DNA of 64,000 nucleotides from NCBI RefSeq assembly GCF_029167625.1, contig NZ_CP119146.1, positions 232,356-296,355 of the forward strand, written 5' to 3'. Below the pieces are notes generated by a model that searched no databases, was not told where the DNA came from, and saw only the letters and a list, made by a program, of their open reading frames with translations. The position numbers were made by a program, and so were the translations under genes. Position 1 is the stretch's first letter. Each line of letters opens with the position of its first letter. Positions 1 through 8,389 of the stretch are shown here, piece after piece. The DNA is from Streptomyces sp. AM 4-1-1 (lineage in GTDB: Bacteria; Actinomycetota; Actinomycetes; Streptomycetales; Streptomycetaceae).

Positions 1-702
1 CAGCGACACACAGAGCTGCCGGATGCCTCCCTGCTCCCACAGCGCCCGGGACTCGGGCAGCGCGGCCGGCCACCACTGCACCGACACTCCGTCGCGCACC
101 ACGTCGACGGCGACTCCGTATCCGTCGTCCTTGCTCCAGTCGGCCATGCGCACGTGCGGGCGCAGCACCTCAACCGCCCCCTCGTAGAGGCGGATCGCCT
201 CCTCCTTCGCGCTGCGCGCCGCCTGCCGCAGAGCCTTTGCCTGTACGGCGGACACCGGACGGTAGACGGTGCTGGTCTCCTCGTTCTGCGCGAGGACGAC
301 CAGGGCTCCCCCCTGCGCAGCGAGTGCTCGGTCCCGGCCGGCTTCGGTGACCAGCTCCAGCAGCTGCTCCGCGGAGACGGTCGTGGTGATGCCGCTCTCG
401 GGAACGGCGGAGGCCCGGTAGTGCCTGTGCTGCACCAGGTCCAGGGCGTGCTTGACGTCGAGCATGGCGCGGGCGAGCTCGGCGGAGCCGGGCTGCCCGT
501 TCGCTGCGTAGCGGGTCAGCCGCCGATGGACCTGGGCCGCTTCGCGCTCATCGGGTTCGTCGAACTGGCTGCGAGCCACCTCTCGTACGGCGAGGTCGAT
601 CACCTGCGCCAGGTACCCGGCAGTGAAGGCCCTGCGCCGGAGCAGGCGAAGCGCCAACTGTTTGGGCGAGCAGGCAAGGACGGCGGTTGAAGTCTCGGTC
701 AC
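1..702 (-). CDS. Hypothetical protein, runs off the left edge
   Basis: The frame stays open for 234 codons from a GTG at 702 to base 1, so the C-terminus lies outside the window. A strong AAGGAGGG ribosome site sits at 711-718 just upstream of that GTG, which decides the start. The product is helical and charged, with no membrane segment. It begins VTETSTAVLACSPKQLALRL and has an ALRQAARSAKEEAIRLYEGA-type helix near residue 180. I do not recognise the family. It is the third gene of a minus-strand unit that starts at the HU-like gene, with a gap of 26 bases to the gene before it. Confidence 0.6.
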   Translation of the reverse strand, partial: MTETSTAVLACSPKQLALRLLRRRAFTAGYLAQVIDLAVREVARSQFDEPDEREAAQVHRRLTRYAANGQPGSAELARAMLDVKHALDLVQHRHYRASAVPESGITTTVSAEQLLELVTEAGRDRALAAQGGALVVLAQNEETSTVYRPVSAVQAKALRQAARSAKEEAIRLYEGAVEVLRPHVRMADWSKDDGYGVAVDVVRDGVSVQWWPAALPESRALWEQGGIRQLCVSL

Positions 703-728
703 GACGGAGTCCCTCCTTGGTTCGCCGG

Positions 729-1481
729 TCACGAGCCGGGCTGGTGGATGTATGAGGTCCACGCGTCGTACTCGGCGGCGGTGAGAACGGGGGGCGGGAC
801 GATGGGGGCGCGCCCGAAGCACTGGTCGCAGGTGCGTACATGCGGTTCGGTGCCGGCGGTGTCACTGCCGCGGCCCGGCAGGATGGCTCCGCAGACGGGC
901 AGGTCCGGCGAGACGGACGGGTCCAGCCTCAGATGCAGATCCCGGCCGTGGAGGACCGGGCGGACCGCGACGGAGTCCTGCCCGGGGGCGGGGCCGAAAT
1001 GCTTCGCCAGGAACCGCACGACGATCCGCAGGGGTTCCTGCTTCTCTGCGACCAGGCGGTCGACGAGGGCCTGGCCCTCGGTGAGGAACTGCGGGGCATC
1101 GCCACGGGGGTCGCTGCTGCGTTTGCCGACCCAGATCCACGACAGGGGCACGAAGGCGGCGAGCTCGCTGAGGAGGCCGTACCAACGGCTCACGGCCCAC
1201 GTGGTGTAGGTGCCGCATGGCCTGTGGCGGCAGGAGCCGGCCGGCGCCTGGCAGGCGCGCAACTCGAAGCGGAGGCCGAGATCGGTCGCCTCGGCCCGAA
1301 CAATGCCGAGCTCCATCACACCGCCGCTCGGGCGCGCCCGCGTCCACCAGGCCGGTTCACCGTCCAACAGCGGGCCGGGCTCAGCACTGCGCCCGGGTCC
1401 CTGCGCTTCCGCGGAACGGGCAGAGGCCAGCGTCCGATGAGCGGAGACGACACGGGTGCCGTCGATCACGAAGTAGTTCAT
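729..1481 (-). CDS. Hypothetical protein with C-terminal CxxC
   Basis: This encodes 250 residues. I place the start at MNYFVIDG because a GGAGAAA site precedes it; an in-frame start 30 bases upstream is also possible. The middle has a tryptophan- and arginine-rich stretch (CGTYTTWAVSRWYGLLSEL). The last third has paired cysteines (a CGAIL segment and TCDQCFGRAP) that could bind a metal. I do not recognise the family. It lies between the HU-like gene and the partial gene in one co-directional unit and is probably co-transcribed with them. Confidence 0.6.
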   Translation of the reverse strand: MNYFVIDGTRVVSAHRTLASARSAEAQGPGRSAEPGPLLDGEPAWWTRARPSGGVMELGIVRAEATDLGLRFELRACQAPAGSCRHRPCGTYTTWAVSRWYGLLSELAAFVPLSWIWVGKRSSDPRGDAPQFLTEGQALVDRLVAEKQEPLRIVVRFLAKHFGPAPGQDSVAVRPVLHGRDLHLRLDPSVSPDLPVCGAILPGRGSDTAGTEPHVRTCDQCFGRAPIVPPPVLTAAEYDAWTSYIHQPGS

Positions 1482-1565
1482 CAGAGGTTTCTCCGGTCCG
1501 GCCGGGCGCACCAGCGCCCGGCCGTCGAGCAGGGAATGCCGGGAGGGGGGCCCGGCGACGACGGA

Positions 1566-2042
1566 TCAGGCGAGCGACTTCTTGGGGGCGGCCTTGACGG
1601 GCTTCTTCGGCCCGACCTTCATGGCCGGGCCCGTCTTCTTGGCCGCCGCTCCCGTCTTCTTCGGAGTGGCCTTCTTGGCCATCGCCTTCTTCGCCACGGC
1701 GGAGGCACCGGTGAGGCTTCCCTTGGGAGCCTTCTTGACAGAGACCTCGCCGCCCTTGGGGAGCTTCTTGGCACCGCTGACCAGGTCCTTGAAGCCTTGC
1801 CCGGCCCGGAAGCGGGGGACGGAGGTCTTCTTGACCCGCACCCGCTCCCCGGTCTGGGGGTTGCGGGCGTAGCGGGCCGGTCGGTCGACCTTCTCGAACG
1901 AGCCGAATCCCGTGACGGAGACACGGTCTCCGGCGACGACGGCCCGGACGATGGCGTCGAGCATGTTGTCGACAGCTTCGACGGCCTGCTGGCGACCACC
2001 CATCTTGTCTGCGATCACGTCGACGAGCTGGGCCTTGTTCAT
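1566..2042 (-). CDS. HU-family nucleoid protein with Lys/Ala-rich tail
   Basis: The 158 residues split in two. Residues 1-92 are a complete HU/IHF fold, with [16 protein letters not shown] at the start, the [13 protein letters not shown] strand and the [14 protein letters not shown] arm that clasps DNA. Residues 93-158 are a lysine, alanine and proline tail with AKKA/PKKT repeats, as in the long HupS-type HU proteins of actinomycetes. It should bind and bend DNA without strong sequence preference and could cover plasmid DNA. It is the first gene of its unit and has a recognisable promoter at 2172-2200, one of four related promoters in the window. Confidence 0.93.
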   Translation of the reverse strand: MNKAQLVDVIADKMGGRQQAVEAVDNMLDAIVRAVVAGDRVSVTGFGSFEKVDRPARYARNPQTGERVRVKKTSVPRFRAGQGFKDLVSGAKKLPKGGEVSVKKAPKGSLTGASAVAKKAMAKKATPKKTGAAAKKTGPAMKVGPKKPVKAAPKKSLA

Positions 2043-2171
2043 GGTGGAACTCCTGTGAGTTGGCGTGCACTTCGATGCCGGAGCTGGGGCCGCTGACGTT
2101 CAGGGCGCGGTACCGACGTAGGGAAGCGGGGCGCGTCATCCAGGACGGGTCGAGCGCCTCCGACAACAATG

Positions 2172-2200
2172 ACAGTACACGTTGGATGAGTAATACGCAA
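2172..2200 (-). promoter_or_regulatory. Promoter copy 1 of the TTGYGT/TACTGT family (HU unit)
   Basis: Read on the minus strand this is TTGCGT (2195-2200), 17 bp, TACTGT (2172-2177), with a G before the -35 hexamer and TG directly before the -10. Spacing and bases match the copies at 8271-8299, 6001-6029 and 46110-46138. It lies 130 bp upstream of the HU-like start. The rest of the 2043-2347 gap holds nothing else I can name. Confidence 0.7.
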
Positions 2201-2347
2201 CGCTAATCGTCACGTTGACGAAAGCAGTTCGGTCGTGTCATTCTGACGTGGCGACAGCGGGTTTGAGCGCCAGGCGAGTTCACGCCGCCCTCCCCGCCCC
2301 GCCCTCCTCAGACCACGCACGTAGTACATGACTTCGGGAGAACGCCC

Positions 2348-3943
2348 GTGAATGCCAAGCTCGTTGCCCTTACAACCTCCACCCCGGCCCCGGCGGCCCA
2401 CTCGCTCAACATCCACGCCACTGACCGCGCAGCCGGCGTCCTTCTCGGCGCTGCGTGCGGTGATGCCCTCGGCGTTCCCTATGAGTTCGCCCGCCGACTG
2501 GGCTCCGATGAGCAGCCCGCCATGATCGGTGGCGGGCTGGGCCCTTACAAGCCCGGCGAGTACTCCGACGACACTCAGATGCACGTGTGCATCGCCGCCG
2601 TCGCGTCCACCGGCATCGACCTCACCAGCCCGACCGCACTCGACCAGATCGCCCGCAACTTCCACTTCTGGCGCGACGGGGGCGCAAGCGACATCGGGAA
2701 CCAGACCAGCGGCGTGCTCCGCGCCGCGAAGAGCCACAAGACGGGCACGCCCGCCCAGGCCATGACGGCGGAAGCTGACGCCTACACCGCCCGCACCCGG
2801 TTCAGTGCGGGCAACGGCTCGCTGATGCGGACCGGCATCGTGGCCCTCGCCTACCTGGACGATGTGGACGGAATGGTCCGGGCCGCCACGGTGATCAGCT
2901 CCCTCACCCACAGCGACCCCGAGTGCGTCGAGGCGTGCATCCTGTGGTGCGCGGGCATTCGGACCGCCGTGATGGAAGGCACCTTCGACGGCGTCCGCGA
3001 CGGCATCACACTGCTTGCCGAGGACCGGCAGGAGATCTGGCACGCGAGGCTGGACGAGGCCGAGGCGAACCCGCCGCACCACTGGGACCGCAACGGGTAT
3101 GTCGTCACCGCCCTCCAGGCCGCGTGGTCCGCAATCACCCGCACGCCCGTTCCCGAGCTGGCACCGGAGCGTGGATCGTTCCCCGCCCAGCACTTCAAGC
3201 TCGCCACCGAAGCGGCCGTCCGGGCGGGAAACGACACGGACACCGTGGCCGCGATCGCGGGTGCCCTCCTGGGAGCGCGCTGGGGCGTCTCGGCCATCCC
3301 GCTCGCCTGGCAGCAGGCCGTGAACGGCTGGCCCACAATGACCGCCCCGGATCTCGTCCGCCTGGCCGTCCTGACCGCCCGCAAGGGCATGGACGACAAC
3401 GACGGATGGCCCTCGGCCCCGCGCGTCAAGATCCCCGGCTACGCCGGAAAGGAGTACGCCACACAGCACCCTGACGACCCCGGTGTCCTGCTCGGCAACC
3501 TCCCCATGACTGAGTTCGCTGGCACACCGCCGGTCGATGCGGTCGTCTCCCTGTGCCGAGTCGGACAGGGGCCGATCTTCTCCGGGACCGACGTCGAACA
3601 CGTCCGCGTCTGGCTGGTCGACAAGGAAGGCGAGAACCCCAACCTTCACTACGCCCTCGACCAGGCGGCCCGCCAAGTTCTCCGACTCCGCAAGGAAGGC
3701 AAGCGGGTCTTCCTCCACTGCGTCGCAGGCCGCTCGCGCACCCCCGCCGTGGCAGCGACGTACAGCACGCTCCTGGGAACGGACCCCCGCACGGCCCTGA
3801 CGGACGTCTGGGCGGCCCTGGGCAAGCACTGGACCCTCCTGGCGCACCCGCAGCTCCACGACGCCGTCTATGAGCTGGCCGGGCAGCCGCCGTACCCGCC
3901 GCAGCCCCGTACCCGCCGTCGCTTCTTCCGCAAGCGCAGCTGA
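2348..3943 (+). CDS. ADP-ribosylglycohydrolase fused to a protein phosphatase domain
   Basis: This encodes 531 residues from a GTG preceded by GGGAG. Residues about 28-350 are an ADP-ribosylglycohydrolase domain: GDALG near 38, YSDDTQM near 72, AGNGSLMR near 154 and NDTDTVAAIAGALLG near 295, which are the metal-binding aspartates of the family. These enzymes remove ADP-ribose from proteins or nucleic acids. Residues about 385-515 form a cysteine phosphatase domain with HCVAGRSRT near 457, which matches the HCx5R loop of dual-specificity phosphatases. Both catalytic sets look complete. The gene faces away from the HU unit and stands almost alone. Seen: both domains. Inferred: one protein could remove both ADP-ribose and phosphate, which matters because kinase-like and possible ADP-ribosyltransferase-like proteins are encoded nearby. 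Confidence 0.9.
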   Translation: MNAKLVALTTSTPAPAAHSLNIHATDRAAGVLLGAACGDALGVPYEFARRLGSDEQPAMIGGGLGPYKPGEYSDDTQMHVCIAAVASTGIDLTSPTALDQIARNFHFWRDGGASDIGNQTSGVLRAAKSHKTGTPAQAMTAEADAYTARTRFSAGNGSLMRTGIVALAYLDDVDGMVRAATVISSLTHSDPECVEACILWCAGIRTAVMEGTFDGVRDGITLLAEDRQEIWHARLDEAEANPPHHWDRNGYVVTALQAAWSAITRTPVPELAPERGSFPAQHFKLATEAAVRAGNDTDTVAAIAGALLGARWGVSAIPLAWQQAVNGWPTMTAPDLVRLAVLTARKGMDDNDGWPSAPRVKIPGYAGKEYATQHPDDPGVLLGNLPMTEFAGTPPVDAVVSLCRVGQGPIFSGTDVEHVRVWLVDKEGENPNLHYALDQAARQVLRLRKEGKRVFLHCVAGRSRTPAVAATYSTLLGTDPRTALTDVWAALGKHWTLLAHPQLHDAVYELAGQPPYPPQPRTRRRFFRKRS

Positions 3944-4090
3944 CACGGGCGGTGCGCCACAGCGCTGAAGCCACAGGCGTGGCCTCTACCCGGAGGCCGC
4001 GCTCAGCGATGCCCACGCACGACATCCCGACAGGGGACAGAACTGGTGACGGTCACCGCGAGGTCGTCACCACGAGCGAATGGAACGACG

Positions 4091-4330
4091 ATGCCCGCGC
4101 ACGAGGCAGGCCACGAATGGATCTACCGCGTCACGGCTCTAGCCGATCCGCCGGAGAGCAAGTACGTCCTCGCACCGTACGAGGCACAGTCGCTCACGCG
4201 GCGCCTACGAAACGTCGGCTACGAGGCGCAGGTCGCTCGGGTCCCGGCAACCGCATTCGTCCTCATCAGCGATGAGGAACTCGACGCCCTCGTCGTCGCG
4301 GCGGACAACGAACCCGGGAGTACCCGATAG
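4091..4330 (+). CDS. Small hypothetical protein
   Basis: This encodes 79 residues beginning MPAHEAGHEWIYRVTAL. A GTG at 4046 with a GGGGA site is an alternative, longer start. The sequence alternates strands and helices (YEAQSLTRRLRNVGYEAQVARV, then FVLISDEELDALV), which looks like a compact alpha/beta fold. I do not recognise it. It ends 45 bases before a strong hairpin that would stop transcription from both sides. Confidence 0.5.
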   Translation: MPAHEAGHEWIYRVTALADPPESKYVLAPYEAQSLTRRLRNVGYEAQVARVPATAFVLISDEELDALVVAADNEPGSTR

Positions 4331-4374
4331 AACACCCCACGCCAGAGCGAAGCCTCCAGCAGCACGCGAACGCC

Positions 4375-4408
4375 GAGAGCCCGCCGGTCAGACGACCGGC
4401 GGGCTCTC
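4375..4408. terminator. Bidirectional hairpin terminator
   Basis: A perfect 15-bp stem (4375-4389 with 4394-4408) and 4-base loop lie between the convergent genes ending at 4330 and 4500. There is no clear T-run, which is usual for Streptomyces terminators. Confidence 0.75.
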
Positions 4409-4499
4409 GCATGTCCAGGACCGTCCGCCCTACCGATTCCCGTCCCGGGGGCCGGCCCGCCGAGCCAGCCGGCAGCCGGTCGGCGGCCATGAAAGCCTC

Positions 4500-5858
4500 T
4501 TAGCGCCTGGGACCGAAGCGGCCGGACCCCCTGCGACTGAGGACGAACCCGTAGACCGTCTCGCGATACCAGTGATCCTGGAAGACCCGAGGCTTCTTGC
4601 CGTCATCGACAGTCCGGTCGGCGTACGGGACCTGTCCACGGGCGTGGTAGGCACGGATGGTCTCGCGCGCGAGTGCCTCGCCCCGGGTGGTCATACCGAG
4701 CACCTCGGCGAAGTCGTAGATGTCCAGCAGGTCCCGCGGATCTCCCTCGGGCAGATCGTGGACCAGAGCCGGCCCGGTTCCCTTGAAAGCCGCCCAGACA
4801 TGCGGACGGTGCTTCTCCACCCACGCGTCGACCTCGCGCTGGTCATAGGTACGCGGCTGCGTGCTCCGAGGTGCAGGGAAAGCCCGGCGAACGAGCTTGT
4901 CGCCCTCGCGCTTCTCCTTGACCTTGGTCCACTGGAGGCCGGTGTACTCGGAGACGCCGTACCGCGGACCGATCATCTCCGCAGTGAGCTGCGCCTGTTC
5001 ACCCTGCGCCTCGGCGGCCGGCTCTGTCGCCGGCGCCGGGGCGGCGCGCTTCTTCTCGGCGCCGGCGTCCTCGTCAGCTGCCGACGGCCCAGCCCACGCG
5101 TGGCCGGACAGTTGAGCGCGGCGCTGGGCCGTGACCCAGGTCCGCCGGCGATTCTCGCGCACCCACTCGTCGACCTCGGCCGCGTTGTACCCGCGCTCGC
5201 CAGCCTCAGGGAACCCCTCAGCGCGGATCCACCCCCGGGCCGTCTGCCCGCTAACGCTGTATGTGGTCGCGATGGCCTGGGCGTCCAGGTGCTCCGTGCG
5301 CGCGGTGGACGAACGGCTCGGAAGCGCACTGCCGGCTGCAGGGGCCTGCGCGGTCCCTACTGGTTCCTCGGCCTTCGTCTGCCGGCGCATGCGCCGCGGA
5401 CGGTTCACGAACGCGTAGGCCGTCTCGCGGAACCACCTCCGCTCCGTGACCTCGGGGACCTTCCCGTCTCCGGGCACGCGGTCAGGGCCGGGCATCTTCG
5501 GCGGCTTCTTGGACATGTAACTTCGCAGGGTGGCTTCCGGCACTGGTTCCGTCCGCCCGAGGGCCTTGCCCTCCCAGGCGCAGATGTCCGATAGCGTCAC
5601 CAAGTCCTTCGGCCCGCCGGCGGGCAGACCGAACGGGTTGTCCGAGTCCTGCCCCTTGGCCCAGTGGACCGGGAGGTTCTCCTTCAGCCACTCGTCCACC
5701 AGCGCGGCATCGCGGACCAAGGTTCGTCCCGGACCTGACGGCCAGCCCTCAGGGAAACCCGGGAGCGTGGTCCAGTAGGCCACGTTGCCCTCATTGGCCT
5801 CGTACTTCTCCGCGATGTCCTGTGAGGTCACGAGTTCATCAGCGTCGGCGGGAATCAC
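4500..5858 (-). CDS. Protein of five tandem helix-turn-helix (excisionase-like) modules
   Basis: This encodes 452 residues from a GTG. I see five repeated units of two kinds. Type A (about 10-65, 190-245 and 290-360) reads as a recognition helix followed by a wing and a VDEWVxENxxxxW tail. Type B (about 85-160 and 385-445) ends in WFRETAYAFVNRPRR or WYRETVYGFVLSRR. Each resembles the MerR/excisionase-like helix-turn-helix used as a plasmid or phage DNA binder. Five in a row suggests binding to a long, phased DNA site. It has its own promoter of the plasmid family at 6001-6029, with a leader of about 140 bases. Target unknown. Confidence 0.7.
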   Translation of the reverse strand: MIPADADELVTSQDIAEKYEANEGNVAYWTTLPGFPEGWPSGPGRTLVRDAALVDEWLKENLPVHWAKGQDSDNPFGLPAGGPKDLVTLSDICAWEGKALGRTEPVPEATLRSYMSKKPPKMPGPDRVPGDGKVPEVTERRWFRETAYAFVNRPRRMRRQTKAEEPVGTAQAPAAGSALPSRSSTARTEHLDAQAIATTYSVSGQTARGWIRAEGFPEAGERGYNAAEVDEWVRENRRRTWVTAQRRAQLSGHAWAGPSAADEDAGAEKKRAAPAPATEPAAEAQGEQAQLTAEMIGPRYGVSEYTGLQWTKVKEKREGDKLVRRAFPAPRSTQPRTYDQREVDAWVEKHRPHVWAAFKGTGPALVHDLPEGDPRDLLDIYDFAEVLGMTTRGEALARETIRAYHARGQVPYADRTVDDGKKPRVFQDHWYRETVYGFVLSRRGSGRFGPRR

Positions 5859-6000
5859 CGTTACTCCTTGTCGGACCGGCAGTGAACCCGCAGGCCGTGG
5901 TCGTCGGCCCCGCGGGTGGGGGCCTGGTCGGTCGAGCTCGAGGTGGAGCCGGCATCTTCGGCTCCACTGCGTCGGCCCCGATCGCGCAGGGGCAGGCGCT

Positions 6001-6029
6001 AAAGTACATCACGGTAGAACAATACGCAA
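6001..6029 (-). promoter_or_regulatory. Promoter copy 3 of the TTGYGT/TACTGT family
   Basis: On the minus strand: TTGCGT (6024-6029), 17 bp, TACTTT (6001-6006). It drives the five-module HTH gene starting at 5858 and follows the terminator at 6061-6118. Confidence 0.65.
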
Positions 6030-6060
6030 CGCCTCCCCCGGGGTGGCGCCGTCGCACGCC

Positions 6061-6118
6061 CGCGGGGGTGTTTTCGGGGCCGGGCGCACATACGCCCGGC
6101 CCCGAAAACACCCCCGCG
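6061..6118. terminator. Perfect 26-bp hairpin with inner T/A tracts
   Basis: The arms at 6061-6086 and 6093-6118 are perfectly complementary with a 6-base loop. TTTT and AAAA tracts lie inside the stem. On the minus strand it begins five bases after a stop codon at 6124, so it fits the terminator of the broken gene there. Confidence 0.8.
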
Positions 6119-6123
6119 AGTAC

Positions 6124-6210
6124 TCAGTGCGCCAGCGTGAACTTCTGGCCCGCGCCTGCCTTCTTCGCGCGCAGCTTCTCGTCGCGCGCCCGCTGAAGGC
6201 TTCCGAATGT
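6124..6210 (-). pseudogene. C-terminal remnant of a disrupted minus-strand gene
   Basis: One frame ends FGSLQRARDEKLRAKKAGAG, then QKFTLAH and a stop at 6124, directly before a strong terminator. Upstream the frame runs into unrelated sequence and a stop. This looks like the true 3' end of a gene whose middle was lost to the mobile elements at 6.2-6.97 kb. By position and strand it could be the tail of the Gp88-like gene whose start survives at 7134, but I cannot confirm that from sequence alone. Confidence 0.4.
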
Positions 6211-6329
6211 CTCTGACCTTCTTGAGAAGGTGCGGAATTCGATTCGCCGGGATTCCGACGAGCGGGGAATCGCTCAGGACCGAGCAAACCCAGCACTTTT
6301 GCCTGTCGGCGAGCCTTTGGGGCTTGCTT

Positions 6330-6404
6330 GAGCCGTGTGCGGTGAAAGCTGCTTGCACGGTTCTGAGGGGGCGGGGATGCAGCAATGCGTCCCCGCTACC
6401 CGAC
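6330..6404 (+). mobile_element. 3' end of a group II intron (domains V and VI)
   Basis: Bases 6330-6363 fold as a 34-nt domain V: GAGCCGTG pairs with CACGGTTC, the AGC catalytic triad is at 6331-6333, and a GAAA tetraloop caps the distal stem. Bases 6368-6400 form a domain VI stem, followed by CTACCCGAC, a typical intron 3' end with its bulged A. The next base continues an IS30-type transposase reading frame. The 5' end, domains I-IV and any reverse transcriptase are absent; 6211-6329 may hold a scrap of domain IV. Confidence 0.8.
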
Positions 6405-6850
6405 TGATCGTCGGCAAGGACAACCGGTCCGCCATCGGCACTCTCGTTGACCGCACGACGCGCTACGTCAAGCTCGTTCACCTCCCCGGCGGTCGCGGCG
6501 CCGAGCATGTCCGAGACGCCCTCGTCCGCACCTTCGCGGACCTCCCTCCCTCGCTCGCACGCTCGCTGACATGGGACCAGGGCAGCGAGATGGGCCGTCA
6601 CGATGAGTTCACCCGCTCCACGAACATCCCGGTCTTCTTCTGCGACCCCGGCAGCCCCTGGCAGCGGCCGACGAACGAGAACACGAACGGTCTTCTCCGC
6701 CAGTACTTCCCGAAGGGCACCGACCTGTCCGTCCACTCAGCGGCCGACCTCGCGGCCGTCGCACTTGAACTCAATGACCGCCCTCGCAAGACCCTCGGCT
6801 GGCAGACTCCGGCCCACCACTTCAGTAGGCTCATCGCAACAGTCGAGTGA
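6405..6850 (+). pseudogene. IS30-family transposase, C-terminal fragment
   Basis: The translation LIVGKDNRSAIGTLVDRTTR opens the DDE core of IS30 transposases, followed by LTWDQGSEMGRHDEF (second Asp) and NENTNGLLRQYFPKGTDL (catalytic Glu). The first Asp lies in the GD that normally precedes LIVG and was on the lost side of the intron junction. About 200 N-terminal residues are missing, so it cannot be active. Sequence after the stop (6853-6972) has IS30-like TGTTGCGACG segments at about 6855 and 6923, so the right end is close to there. Confidence 0.85.
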
Positions 6851-6972
6851 CCAGGTGTTGCGACGGTTGCTGGAATCCGCCCTCCTCGACGCTTCCTCGT
6901 CATTGCAACACCTTTGGGGTCTTGTGTTGCGACGAGATCTAGAACCCACCCCGTTCCGGTGGGGCCAGAACA

Positions 6973-7134
6973 ACCCGTCGCAGACAGGCAGACGTTGAAA
7001 TGGCTTCCGTCGGGCATTTCGATCACAAAAGCTGGCAGAGTCCAGTTGAATACGCCGATCCTCCTTAGGTCCGAGTTCTGGGTAAGGAGCCGCTTGGGGG
7101 TGGTGCGGCCAGTCGATTTCGTGCTCTCAGACAT
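6973..7134 (-). pseudogene. Gp88-family protein, N-terminal fragment
   Basis: The first 50 residues (LLTQNSDLRRIGVFNWTLPA, then PDGSHFNVC) match the start of the Gp88-type proteins of actinobacterial phages and plasmids. After about residue 54 the frame enters the IS30-type remnant, so the gene is broken by it. The ATG overlaps the stop of the gene ending at 7127 (ATGTCTGA), so it was once translationally coupled to that gene. Confidence 0.7.
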
Positions 7135-7522
7135 CTCGTTCCTCGTGCTTCGAAGGGGAGGGGCGGGCGGGTGAGGTGCCGGGGCATCCGACGTGCGGGC
7201 GCATGCACGCGTGGATTCCGAGCGCGGTCACGCCGCCGTCGGCTCTCACGAGCACGGCAAGTCCCTGGGCGATGGCGGTGCGCGCGCTGCGCTGGTGGTG
7301 GCCGCCGTACTGGGCGTCGTCGCCGTGGCTGGCGATCAGGTCGGCGGCCCGCGTCGAAAGGCGCTCGATGTCGGGTTCTGAGAGGTCCCGCAATTCGGCG
7401 ATGCACAGCGGGACCATGAACAGCAGCCGCGTCACCCACGTCGAAGACGCTGGCGTCGGGCTGTCTTCGGGGGCGGTGACCACCCGGCCGAATGGGCCGT
7501 GCGTGTCAGGGGTGGGCTGCAC
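7127..7522 (-). CDS. Hypothetical protein
   Basis: This encodes 131 residues from a GTG with only a weak AAGAG site; the frame stays open further upstream, so the start is uncertain. The middle (RLLFMVPLCIAELRDLSEPD, then IERLSTRAADLIASHGDDAQ) is helical and could include one short hydrophobic stretch. I do not recognise the family. It lies behind a terminator at 7590-7613 and is coupled to the broken Gp88-like gene. Confidence 0.5.
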   Translation of the reverse strand: MQPTPDTHGPFGRVVTAPEDSPTPASSTWVTRLLFMVPLCIAELRDLSEPDIERLSTRAADLIASHGDDAQYGGHHQRSARTAIAQGLAVLVRADGGVTALGIHACMRPHVGCPGTSPARPSPSKHEERDV

Positions 7523-7589
7523 CGGCTCTTTGCCGGCATCGGAGGGGGAGTGGCTGTCGTCATGGTGAGGTGTCGCTCCATGCAGGGCA

Positions 7590-7613
7590 CCCCCGGCTGT
7601 ATTCAGCCGGGGG
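7590..7613 (-). terminator. Hairpin terminator
   Basis: A 10-bp perfect stem, CCCCCGGCTG with CAGCCGGGGG, and a TATT loop lie about 29 bases after the stop of the gene ending at 7642. Confidence 0.65.
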
Positions 7614-7641
7614 CGCCCGTTGGGGGAGGGGGGAAGCGCGA

Positions 7642-8145
7642 TCAGTCGCCGCGTGCGGGGCAGTCGGCGGCGTGCGCGGGGGAGGTGCGCTGGCGGGGGG
7701 ACCCCCCGAGCCCACGGGACTGGAGGAGGTAGTCGCCCAGGTCTCCCAGGGAGTTAATCTCCTCAGTGGGCACCGGCTTGCCGCACAGGGCGCACGGGGC
7801 GAGGAGGTCGAAGATGAGGCGGCGGCGGTCGTCATAGGTCGCCAGGAAGCCCAGCGTCCTGTCCGCGAAGGAGATGGACAGCGCCACCGCGGGGAAGTGC
7901 ACGCCGTCTGCGACCAGCGGGTGGGTGTCGTCGTCCCTGGTGCGGATACCGATCGGGCGGCCAAGGGAGTGGAGCGAGAGGCGGTGGCGGAGTACCGCTT
8001 CGACCCAGCGGAGCTCGGCGTCATGGCTGTGGAGGGCCGGGTCCGGGCCGATCTGGCTGGCCTGACCGGACTGTGCGCGCTCCACCGCGGCCTGGACGGC
8101 TGCGGCCTCGATGGGGTTGAAGGGCTTCCTCATGGTGCTCGGCAT
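7642..8145 (-). CDS. Hypothetical protein with CxxC
   Basis: This encodes 167 residues from the ATG of MPSTMRKPFNP; a longer in-frame start at 8265 would overlap the promoter at 8271-8299 and is unlikely. The C-terminal half has CALCGKPVPTEEINSLGDLG, a single CxxC that could be half a zinc site. No membrane segment. Family not recognised. It has its own copy of the plasmid promoter and ends at a terminator, so it forms a one-gene unit at the tail of the transfer region. Confidence 0.6.
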   Translation of the reverse strand: MPSTMRKPFNPIEAAAVQAAVERAQSGQASQIGPDPALHSHDAELRWVEAVLRHRLSLHSLGRPIGIRTRDDDTHPLVADGVHFPAVALSISFADRTLGFLATYDDRRRLIFDLLAPCALCGKPVPTEEINSLGDLGDYLLQSRGLGGSPRQRTSPAHAADCPARGD

Positions 8146-8270
8146 GGCGTCTCCGAGAAGAAGGACCGGCCCGTGATCGGCACGCTGGCGCGCGTCATGG
8201 TCACCGGGACTGGATTCGGAGGCCGCGAACAGCGGCTCCGGTCGGCGGAAACTCCCGCCCGACACAGGTC

Positions 8271-8299
8271 ACAGTACATATTGGAAATGGAATACACAA
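8271..8299 (-). promoter_or_regulatory. Promoter copy 2 of the TTGYGT/TACTGT family
   Basis: On the minus strand: TTGTGT (8294-8299), 17 bp, TACTGT (8271-8276). It lies about 125 bp upstream of the start at 8145. Confidence 0.7.
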
Positions 8300-8389
8300 C
8301 ATTGAGAGTGAAGGGGTGGCCGGCCAGCCGCTGCTCTGCCCGGGAAGACGTACAGAGCAGCGGCGGCGGCCGGCCGGCTTGCCGCGGGT

